Positions 1 through 5,267 of a stretch of 5,267 bases of DNA are shown piece by piece. A program made the translations under genes and the position numbers. The notes beneath the pieces were generated by a model that saw only the letters and a program-made list of their open reading frames with translations, did no database searches and was not told where the DNA came from. The DNA is from Spirochaetaceae bacterium (GTDB lineage Bacteria > Spirochaetota > Spirochaetia > Sphaerochaetales > Sphaerochaetaceae). The DNA is taken from positions 1 to 5,267 of the forward strand of contig JAENWY010000158.1 in NCBI GenBank assembly GCA_016649775.1, read 5' to 3'. Each line of letters starts with the position of its first letter. Position 1 is the stretch's first letter.

Positions 1-600
1 CACACATCTCTGTATGTGGTAATTTTCGATTTTCTTTAATCTCATTTTCTCTTTTTCTATCTCGATGTAGATATCTACCAGATACAATCAGATTTTAGCT
101 TAACATAGTCTTTATTTCTATTTCTTTTCACATCTTTTAGGAACGGATTTTCAATCTCCGAAAAATGTAAATTGTTCAGTCCTTTATATGCTTCTTTCTC
201 AATACCATTACCTCGGTTGACTACTAATCTTACTTACCTCATGGGCTTCCATAGTTTTGGTCCATATTGCAGACTCTCAGATAAAAAATTAATACTCTAA
301 TATAGTCGATTGCTTTACCTAATACACCCAGAGAATGGACTTTATCATAAAATACTGTCTTTTCCATATATTAGAACTAAACAAGTTTCTGTATTTTGGC
401 CAAGACCTTGCCTCTAGCTTACTTCAAACAGCACATCACGATAATGCACTTGCTCTTAGCTAACAAGAGTATAACTACATTTTCCCCATAACTCTGAATA
501 CTCGCAGTGGGATTGTACCACCTATTTATCAAACATGTGGGACAAATAACTATATACAAACACTTAGCAAATATAAGTAGTTAATTTATTATAGGATACT
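1..600. other. Gene-poor stretch downstream of topB
   Basis: No open frame of convincing length with a start codon and ribosome binding site is seen on either strand, and no tRNA, rRNA or CRISPR structure. The part from about 421 to 540 is visibly richer in G and C (47 of 120 by hand count) than the neighbouring genes. The only structure noted is a short stem at 451-457 with 465-471 (7 bp, one G.T) and a set of GTGG/CCAC tetramers at 507-540, too weak to call. No clear rho-independent terminator for topB is visible: no stem followed by a T-run in the minus direction. Remnants of a decayed minus-strand gene are listed separately. Confidence 0.6.
75..580 (-). pseudogene. Possible decayed minus-strand coding remnant, family unknown
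   Basis: Read on the minus strand, several adjacent open blocks follow one another. One is 53 codons (580 to 422) and contains C-P-T-C and N-R-W-Y-N-P-T-A-S-I-Q-S-Y-G-E-N. It is followed in the same frame, after four stops, by a 42-codon block (367 to 239) that starts M-E-K-T-V-F-Y-D and contains H-S-L-G-V-L-G-K-A-I-D-Y. A 52-codon block (233 to 78) then continues in another frame and contains N-R-G-N-G-I-E-K-E-A-Y. Beyond it a third frame stays open to the window edge. None has a ribosome binding site. Several open blocks in one direction, interrupted by stops and frame changes, are what a degraded gene leaves, for example a transposase; the paired cysteines and the G-K-A-I-D-Y block are only weakly suggestive of that. 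Chance open blocks in ordinary intergenic DNA are a real alternative. The limits given are approximate. Confidence 0.3.
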
Positions 601-3045
601 TTATTTATTTTTTTGCTCTCTTTTTTTATTTCTATTTTCACTAACTTTTATAAAATCAGCAAAAGTAGAACCTCCATCATTATTTTCTAAAGAATGTTCA
701 TTTTTATTATTTATCCAATCTGTAATTTCTGTCTTAGATTTTTGATTATTTTGATTTTTTTTATATCTATTAAAATTACTCTCTCGAACAACTTCAATTT
801 GAGTTTCATATTTATATGTGGGAATAATTGTGGTAGATTCAGGTTTTACAAAAGTGTTTTTTCTTGATATTCCAGGAACTAAAGAACTTTTACTAGATGC
901 TAAAGATGAAAAATATGCAGCTGAGGAACTAGCCGAGGAAGCTACTTTGGTATTTTCCGTTGGAATTAATTGAACTTTTTGCCTCACAATAGCAGTAGAT
1001 TTTTTTACAATTACTTTTTTCTTTGCAACAATTTTAACTTTTACCACAGTCTGTTTGGGAATTTTTGATTTATATTCAGCTATTTCTTGTTCACTTAGTA
1101 ATACTCTTTTTTGAATCTCCATTTCTTCATATGAGCATGAAAGCTTTTGACAAACATAATGTTTTCTATTATTTTCATCTAATATACTCATCATTAAGGA
1201 TTCGCAAAATGGACATTTTTTTACATCCTCAAATACTGGACTGAAACTATCTGTAGATTTTCCAACAATTGAAACCAAATCTCGAGCAACTTGTTTAATA
1301 TCTTTAATAAAAATATTACTATCTTCTTTTCCTTTGGCAATTTTAGAAAGACGCTCTTCCCATAGTCCTGTCAATTCAGGTGATGTTAATAACGAAGGAG
1401 CAAGTCGAACAATTTCTCGTCCTCTTGGAGTTGGGATTAGTTCATTGTCTTTTGATCTATCTATATAATTATTGTGTATAAGTTTTTCTATAATATCTGC
1501 ACGAGTAGCTGGAGTACCTAATCCAGCAGATAAATTTTTTTTAATATTATAATCTTCAACAAACCGTCCTGCATGTTCCATAGCTGAAAGAAGAGTTGCA
1601 TCATTATATCTTTTAGGTGCCTCAGTAGTAGTTCTATGACTCATAATAGATTTAATAGTTACTATATCATTTTCTTTCAGATTGTCTATAAAAGATGAAT
1701 CATCACCGTCATCAATTGAAGCAGTAGATCGCAAACCAACAATTCTTGCAATATCTCTATATCCCTGACTTATTGGTATTGTTATTCTACTTTTAAAAAT
1801 TTCATCCTTAACTTTTATTATCATTGATGTTGTTTTGTATTTATAATCATCTTCCAATACTTCTAGAAATCTAATCACAATTAATTGCCATAAATTTTTT
1901 TCATCTTCTGATAGTCTTGATAAATTTACACGCTGATCTGTTGGAATAATTGCATGGTGATCACTTACTAGTTCATCATTAACAAATCTATCTTTATCAA
2001 TATGCATGTTACCATTAGCCAAAAATCTTGCTTTTGATGAAAAAGGAGTATTAACCAAAGCCATTAATCGAGAAGGAATAGTTTCAACAATATCATGTGT
2101 TATGTATCTACTATCTGTCCTAGGATATGTCACAATTTTATGATATTCATAAAGTTTTTGAAGCACATCAAGAGTTTTTTTAGCACTAAAGCCTAAACTA
2201 AGATTAGCATCTCTTTGTAATTCTGTTAAATCATAGGCCAAAGGAGAATGGTCTGATTTTTCAGCTACTTCAATTTTTTCAACAATACCTGATTGTTTAT
2301 TAAGTTTGGATATTAAATCATTAACTTTGATTTCTTTATCAATTCTTATTGTATCTTGTTCGGTATAATATGAACAGTTAAATCCTCCAAAATCTGCTTT
2401 TAGAGTCCAATAAAAATTACCTTCAAATTGTTCTATTTGCTCTTCACGATTACACATAATGGCTAAAGTTGGAGTTTGAACGCGTCCTGCTGACATTTTA
2501 GCATCGAAGTGCGTTGTTAACGCTCTAGTAACATTCATGCCTACATACCAATCGGCTGAAGCACGACATTCTGCAGCCTTATAAAGATTTATATATTCAT
2601 CACCATCTTTTAAATTAGCAAACCCCTCTTTAATTGCAGAATCAGTTTGACTACTAATCCAAAGTCGTTGAATTTTTTTGTCATAACTTGATAATTTTAA
2701 TATCCATCTTGCAACTAATTCACCTTCTCTACCTGCATCTGTAGCAATTATGAAATTTTCTATATCTTTTCTTTCTAGTAAAGCTTTTACAATTTTATAT
2801 TGTTCTTTAGTATTTTCAATAGGTTCAACTTCTAAAGTTTTAGGAAGAATAGGAAGGGATCCAAAACTCCATCTTTTATATTGACTTCCATAAGTTGCTG
2901 GTTGAGACAATTCGACTAAGTGTCCTAAGGCCCAAGTTACAATATAACCATTACCTTCACTATATCCATTCTCCCGATGATTACAACCAAGAGCGGTAGC
3001 TAATGTTCTACCCACACTGGGTTTTTCTGCTAATACTAATTTCAT
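601..3045 (-). CDS. topB: DNA topoisomerase III (type IA), with extended C-terminal tail
   Basis: A type IA topoisomerase of 814 residues that cuts one DNA strand through a 5'-phosphotyrosine bond and passes another through; TopB enzymes mainly decatenate and resolve recombination or replication intermediates. The TOPRIM domain opens with L-A-E-K-P-S (catalytic-type E7) and holds T-D-A-G-R-E-G-E at 102-109, with Gly where TopA has the second Asp, as is usual in Firmicutes TopB. S-A-G-R-V-Q-T-P-T lies at 185-193, the catalytic tyrosine is Y307 in Y-P-R-T-D-S-R-Y, and S-D-H-H-A-I-I-P-T (361-369) and G-L-G-T-P-A-T-R-A (508-516) are typical. A four-cysteine zinc finger follows (C611, C614, C632, C637). 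After it come about 175 residues with a Lys-rich stretch (661-690) and a Ser-rich stretch (703-721), probably disordered; B. subtilis TopB is about 727 residues. The start is fixed: an in-frame TAA (3049-3051) sits two codons upstream and M-K-L-V-L-A-E-K-P-S is the family N-terminus. It diverges from xseA. Confidence 0.97.
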   Translation of the reverse strand: MKLVLAEKPSVGRTLATALGCNHRENGYSEGNGYIVTWALGHLVELSQPATYGSQYKRWSFGSLPILPKTLEVEPIENTKEQYKIVKALLERKDIENFIIATDAGREGELVARWILKLSSYDKKIQRLWISSQTDSAIKEGFANLKDGDEYINLYKAAECRASADWYVGMNVTRALTTHFDAKMSAGRVQTPTLAIMCNREEQIEQFEGNFYWTLKADFGGFNCSYYTEQDTIRIDKEIKVNDLISKLNKQSGIVEKIEVAEKSDHSPLAYDLTELQRDANLSLGFSAKKTLDVLQKLYEYHKIVTYPRTDSRYITHDIVETIPSRLMALVNTPFSSKARFLANGNMHIDKDRFVNDELVSDHHAIIPTDQRVNLSRLSEDEKNLWQLIVIRFLEVLEDDYKYKTTSMIIKVKDEIFKSRITIPISQGYRDIARIVGLRSTASIDDGDDSSFIDNLKENDIVTIKSIMSHRTTTEAPKRYNDATLLSAMEHAGRFVEDYNIKKNLSAGLGTPATRADIIEKLIHNNYIDRSKDNELIPTPRGREIVRLAPSLLTSPELTGLWEERLSKIAKGKEDSNIFIKDIKQVARDLVSIVGKSTDSFSPVFEDVKKCPFCESLMMSILDENNRKHYVCQKLSCSYEEMEIQKRVLLSEQEIAEYKSKIPKQTVVKVKIVAKKKVIVKKSTAIVRQKVQLIPTENTKVASSASSSAAYFSSLASSKSSLVPGISRKNTFVKPESTTIIPTYKYETQIEVVRESNFNRYKKNQNNQKSKTEITDWINNKNEHSLENNDGGSTFADFIKVSENRNKKREQKNK

Positions 3046-3082
3046 ATATTATTAAAACTAATTTAATTAGTTTTATCTCCTT
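3046..3082 (-). promoter_or_regulatory. topB ribosome binding site with intervening perfect inverted repeat
   Basis: On the topB strand a consensus AAGGAG (3082-3077) lies 31 nt before the ATG, too far for normal initiation, and no other purine-rich site is closer. Between them, 3075-3065 (TAAAACTAATT) and 3063-3053 (AATTAGTTTTA) form a perfect 11-bp inverted repeat around one central base. Folded in the mRNA (about 10 bp and a 3-nt loop), it would remove 23 nt and leave AAGGAG 8 nt from the start, the normal spacing. A start further upstream is excluded by an in-frame stop. The same palindrome could instead be a protein-binding DNA site. The sequence is seen directly; the role is inferred. 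Confidence 0.6.
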
Positions 3083-3204
3083 ATTAATGGTACTTTTCAT
3101 AAGTTATATAAAAAACAATATGAAAAATTATTATATTTAGCAATAGTATAAATCACTTTTGGGCTTAATATTTTTGCATAAAACTATAATTTCATATCAG
3201 TAAA

Positions 3205-3233
3205 TTTAAAAAATCAAAAATTTTAAATGTCAA
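3205..3233 (-). promoter_or_regulatory. Candidate topB promoter
   Basis: On the minus strand a perfect TTGACA (3233-3228) is followed after 17 bp by TTTAAA (3210-3205), a 4 of 6 match to the -10 consensus. This would give topB a leader of about 150 nt. A perfect TATAAT closer to the gene (minus strand, 3135-3130) has no recognisable -35 box, so it ranks second. In DNA this AT-rich such matches are cheap. An 8-bp inverted repeat (3204-3211 with 3221-3228) covers the spacer. Confidence 0.4.
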
Positions 3234-3239
3234 ATCTTA

Positions 3240-3267
3240 TTGACCTTTTATGATAACTTAGTAAAAA
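3240..3267 (+). promoter_or_regulatory. Candidate xseAB promoter
   Basis: TTGACC (3240-3245, 5 of 6) is followed after 16 bp by TAAAAA (3262-3267, 4 of 6), giving a short leader of about 25 nt before the xseA ATG. The -35 lies back to back with the topB -35, six bases apart. A second possibility is the perfect TATAAT at 3185-3190, without a good -35. Sequence match only; the weak -10 keeps confidence low. Confidence 0.4.
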
Positions 3268-3297
3268 TATAGATAATATTATTAAAAAGGATTATAT

Positions 3298-4827
3298 ATG
3301 TTTAAAACTGATGATTTTGCCAATACTGAAATAAGTGTTAGCGATTTGACTAATCAAATAAAGCATACTCTTAGTAGCAATTTCAATAATTTAAACATTC
3401 TTGGAGAAGTCTCTAACTTTAGACCTTCGTCAATTGGTCATTGGTATTTTACACTTAAAGATTCAAATGCCTCTATTTCCGCTGTAATGTTCAAAGGCAA
3501 TACTAGAAGAATGCAACCCTTAAAAGATGGTGATCAGATATGCGTTAGTGGATCTCTGGATGTTTATGCACCAAGAGGAAGTTATCAAATTATTTGTTCT
3601 TCAATAAATTTTGTAGGATTAGGTAATATATTAGCACAACTTGAAGAAAGAAAAAAAGCCTATGAGAAAGCCGGATGGTTTGATACAAAATATAAAAAAC
3701 AAATTAGTAAAATTCCAAATAAACTAGGGATAGTAACATCACCAACTACTGCAGCACTACAAGATGCGCTTCAGGTATTACATAGACGAGCACCTTCTTT
3801 AGATGTAATTATTATTCCAGCAGTTGTTCAGGGCGATGGAGCTGCTAAAACTATAGCAAGAGCAATTGAACTAGCAAATAAATATATGTTATGTGATCAA
3901 TTAATTATTACTAGAGGTGGTGGATCTATTGAAGACTTACTACCCTTTAGTGATGATTTAGTTCTAAAAGCTATTCTTATTAGTAAGATTCCAGTTATTA
4001 GTGGTGTTGGACATGAAATAGACTGGGCTTTAAGTGATTTTGTAGCTGATCTTAGAGCCCCTACGCCTTCGGCTGCTGCAGAGCTTGCCTCTTCAGGCAT
4101 ATTTGAAACTATAGAGAAAAACAAAGAACTATCATTCAACATAACTCATAGTATAAAAAGTAAAATCAGTTTTATTAGTGAAAAAACTAATAGATTTGAT
4201 AAAAATATGCTTCAAAGCTTAATAAGAAGTAAAATTGATTCATATTTATTCAAATTAGCTAATAGTGAAAGTGATATTGAGAGAAGTCTAGATGGTAGAA
4301 TAGAAAATTTAAGTAAGCAAAACACTCTATATAAATCTGATATAAATAGAGAAATTGATAATAAATATTTGTCTATAAAATATCATTATAAAGAAATTCA
4401 AAATTCAATTGCCAGAGATGTTGATAGCAAAATTAGTGATGGTAAATTATACATTTCAAATATCAATAATAATATTGTCAATGGTATTGAAAAGAGAATT
4501 TATCAAAATGAATATATTATCAATTCAAATTTTAAAAATTTAATTAGTTTATTCGAAAACAAAATTAAAGAAATTAATACCAAGAATAATGATTTAAAAA
4601 ATTTATACAGTTACAAGATTGATAATAAATACAATAGTTTTCAATCAAGATTTCTTTTAACTACTACAGAAATAAAAGCATTAAGTCCTAATTCTATTTT
4701 AAAAAGAGGATATTCAATTGTTGAAGATAAAAATGGAGTAATAATATCATCTATTAAACAAATAAGTCATGATGAGTTATTAGCAATAAAAGTAAAAGAT
4801 GGATCTATTAAGGTCAAGGTGGAATAA
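3298..4827 (+). CDS. xseA: Exonuclease VII large subunit
   Basis: Catalytic subunit of exonuclease VII, a cytoplasmic metal-independent nuclease that degrades single-stranded DNA from both ends to acid-insoluble oligonucleotides that are trimmed further. An N-terminal OB fold (about residues 10-105, with G-E-V-S-N-F at 36-41 and H-W-Y-F-T-L-K-D at 48-55) binds DNA. The catalytic domain shows G-I-V-T-S-P-T-x-A-A-L-Q-D (144-156), R-G-G-G-S-I-E-D-L (206-214), G-V-G-H-E-I-D (236-242) and D-L-R-A-P-T-P-S-A-A-A-E (251-262), all family signatures. A long helical region (about 267-460) has a 22-residue repeat, and the C-terminal barrel carries the usual L-K-R-G-Y (468-472) and V-K-D-G-S-I (499-504). 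At 509 residues it is longer than E. coli (456) or B. subtilis (about 448) XseA; the extra length is in the helical part. The ATG has AAAAAGGA 6 nt upstream. First gene of a two-gene operon with xseB. Confidence 0.97.
   Translation: MFKTDDFANTEISVSDLTNQIKHTLSSNFNNLNILGEVSNFRPSSIGHWYFTLKDSNASISAVMFKGNTRRMQPLKDGDQICVSGSLDVYAPRGSYQIICSSINFVGLGNILAQLEERKKAYEKAGWFDTKYKKQISKIPNKLGIVTSPTTAALQDALQVLHRRAPSLDVIIIPAVVQGDGAAKTIARAIELANKYMLCDQLIITRGGGSIEDLLPFSDDLVLKAILISKIPVISGVGHEIDWALSDFVADLRAPTPSAAAELASSGIFETIEKNKELSFNITHSIKSKISFISEKTNRFDKNMLQSLIRSKIDSYLFKLANSESDIERSLDGRIENLSKQNTLYKSDINREIDNKYLSIKYHYKEIQNSIARDVDSKISDGKLYISNINNNIVNGIEKRIYQNEYIINSNFKNLISLFENKIKEINTKNNDLKNLYSYKIDNKYNSFQSRFLLTTTEIKALSPNSILKRGYSIVEDKNGVIISSIKQISHDELLAIKVKDGSIKVKVE
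4096..4683 (+). repeat. 22-residue (66-bp period) repeats within XseA
   Basis: In XseA, Lys or Arg followed by Ile or Tyr recurs at residues 289, 312, 334, 356, 378, 400, 422 and 444: one step of 23, then six steps of exactly 22. A first unit begins at G267-I268. Counting that Lys/Arg as position 1, position 2 is Ile or Tyr in every unit, position 16 is Ile, Leu or Tyr, position 20 is hydrophobic and position 21 is Asp or Glu in six units. There are eight full units (267-443) and one partial (444 to about 462). At DNA level the copies have largely diverged, but ATTGATAATAAATA occurs at 4354 and 4618, exactly four periods apart. Confidence 0.8.
4817..4823 (+). promoter_or_regulatory. xseB ribosome binding site inside the end of xseA
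   Basis: AAGGTGG, close to the consensus AAGGAGG, lies in the last codons of xseA, 4 nt before its TAA ends and the xseB ATG begins. The xseA stop and the xseB start are directly adjacent (TAA then ATG), so ribosomes ending on xseA can re-initiate on xseB, and the site could also recruit ribosomes independently. Confidence 0.65.
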
Positions 4828-5058
4828 ATGAAATTTGAGGATAATTTAAAAAGAATGGAAGAAATTGCAGCATTATTAAGAGACAATAACACTTCATTAG
4901 AAGAGAGCTTAGCTTTATTTGAAGAAGGTATGAAGCTTTCCAAAAAATTAGAAAGTGGTTTGGAAGATGCTAAAAGAAAAATCGAAATTGTGAAAATGAA
5001 AAATGATAATGATGATGAAATTGAAATTGAAGAAATGCTTGATCCTGTAGATAAATAA
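4828..5058 (+). CDS. xseB: Exonuclease VII small subunit
   Basis: Non-catalytic subunit that coats the long helix of XseA; in E. coli there are six XseB per XseA. The 76 residues match the normal family length. The N-terminal F-E-D-N-L-K-R-M-E-E-I (3-13), the turn N-T-S-L-E-E-S-L (21-28) and F-E-E-G-M-K-L (31-37) are the XseB signature, predicting a two-helix hairpin of about 55 residues with hydrophobic positions every three to four residues. The tail (about 60-76) is strongly acidic, with runs of Asp and Glu, and likely flexible. It starts directly after the xseA stop codon, so it is co-transcribed and probably translationally coupled. A long inverted repeat follows 17 nt after the stop. 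XseB protein is needed in molar excess over XseA, yet no internal promoter is evident. Confidence 0.95.
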   Translation: MKFEDNLKRMEEIAALLRDNNTSLEESLALFEEGMKLSKKLESGLEDAKRKIEIVKMKNDNDDEIEIEEMLDPVDK

Positions 5059-5075
5059 AACATTTTACATATAAA

Positions 5076-5119
5076 AAGTTGCTAGTACAAATCATTAATT
5101 TTCAATGTATTAGCAACTT
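5076..5119. terminator. Bidirectional terminator hairpin between convergent genes
   Basis: 5076-5089 (AAGTTGCTAGTACA) pairs with 5106-5119 (TGTATTAGCAACTT) over 14 positions, with one G.U in the plus-strand transcript (a C/A mismatch in the minus transcript), around a 16-nt loop. Read on the minus strand the stem runs into CTTTTTAT, a proper U-tract, so it should end the unknown gene at 5161. On the plus strand it follows xseB but is trailed by alternating TA rather than a T-run, so termination there may be weaker. Its position between two converging stop codons supports a shared terminator. Confidence 0.75.
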
Positions 5120-5160
5120 ATATATATTAATATTTAGTATAATAAACTTTAAATAAATAT

Positions 5161-5267
5161 TTATTCTTCTACTGATAACAAATAATCAATTTTATCTAAT
5201 TCTTCTTCAGTAATTACATATACTCCAAAATCTGATAACATTTTTGAGGCAATTCCAGATCCATTAA
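5161..5267 (-). CDS. C-terminal end of an unidentified protein (partial)
   Basis: An open frame enters from the right edge of the window on the minus strand and ends with TAA at 5161-5163; only 34 codons are present. The visible end reads N-G-S-G-I-A-S-K-M-L-S-D-F-G-V-Y-V-I-T, then an acidic helix-like end T-E-E-E-L-D-K-I-D-Y-L-L-S-V-E-E. The gene's reality is supported by uninterrupted coding to the edge, a mixed globular composition and the terminator hairpin just downstream in its direction. The Gly-x-Gly-Ile followed by a hydrophobic strand could be part of a small alpha/beta fold, but I cannot assign a family. It converges on xseB and is not part of that operon. Start, length and promoter lie outside the window. 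Confidence 0.65.
   Translation of the reverse strand, partial: NGSGIASKMLSDFGVYVITEEELDKIDYLLSVEE

Noticed and set aside
507..540. GTGG / CCAC / GTGG tetramers that could form two alternative stems, and a possible insertion-sequence end
   Set aside because: The stems are only 4 bp and there is no matching inverted end elsewhere in the window, so neither an attenuator nor an IS terminus can be supported.
588..593. TATAAT on the minus strand just after the topB stop
   Set aside because: No -35 element at a suitable distance and no intact gene downstream; AT-rich chance match.
3009..3100. Upstream minus-strand frame of about 30 codons starting M-K-S-T-I-N-K-E-I and overlapping the topB start
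   Set aside because: It has no Shine-Dalgarno sequence, is in another frame and does not stop at the topB start codon; its codons are simply the leader and hairpin. A regulatory leader peptide cannot be excluded but nothing supports it.
3897..4142. 81-codon minus-strand open frame
   Set aside because: It lies wholly inside the conserved catalytic domain of xseA on the other strand; the xseA motifs explain the sequence, and no ribosome binding site or family feature supports it.
4767..5063. 98-codon minus-strand open frame, Ser and Ile rich
   Set aside because: It is antisense to the end of xseA and all of xseB; its Ser/Leu/Ile composition is what Lys/Glu/Asp-rich coding gives when read backwards.
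5152..5165. Perfect 14-bp palindrome of A and T only, overlapping the stop codon of the partial gene
   Set aside because: Low-complexity A/T sequence makes such palindromes common; no adjoining feature suggests a site.

Overview
This is an AT-rich bacterial window with dense coding and TAA stops on every gene. Tryptophan is encoded by TGG, so nothing points to a mycoplasma-type code. The three recognisable proteins look like those of low-GC Firmicutes and relatives: the TopB variant with a T-D-A-G-R-E-G-E TOPRIM motif, a Clostridia-like XseB, and purine-rich ribosome binding sites. I would not name a genus.

Layout: 1-600 holds no intact gene, but the minus strand carries short open blocks broken by stops and frameshifts that look like the remains of a decayed gene. 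601-3045 (minus) is topB, DNA topoisomerase III, with an unusual basic, Ser-rich C-terminal tail. 3046-3297 is a divergent promoter region. 3298-4827 and 4828-5058 (plus) are xseA and xseB, the two subunits of exonuclease VII, abutting with no spacer. A long inverted repeat at 5076-5119 separates xseB from a convergent minus-strand gene, of which only the last 34 codons (5161-5267) are inside the window; I do not recognise it.

How they fit: TopB passes and decatenates single strands through a covalent 5'-phosphotyrosine intermediate. ExoVII degrades single-stranded DNA from either end and has been implicated in clearing protein-blocked DNA ends left by trapped topoisomerases. Their divergent arrangement may therefore be more than chance, but that is inference.

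No wholly new system is visible. The two best leads are (1) an exact 22-residue periodicity running through the extended helical region of XseA, with about two more units than the shorter family members would be expected to hold, and (2) a perfect 11-bp inverted repeat between a consensus Shine-Dalgarno sequence and the topB start codon, which if folded would reduce a 31-nt spacing to 8 nt.
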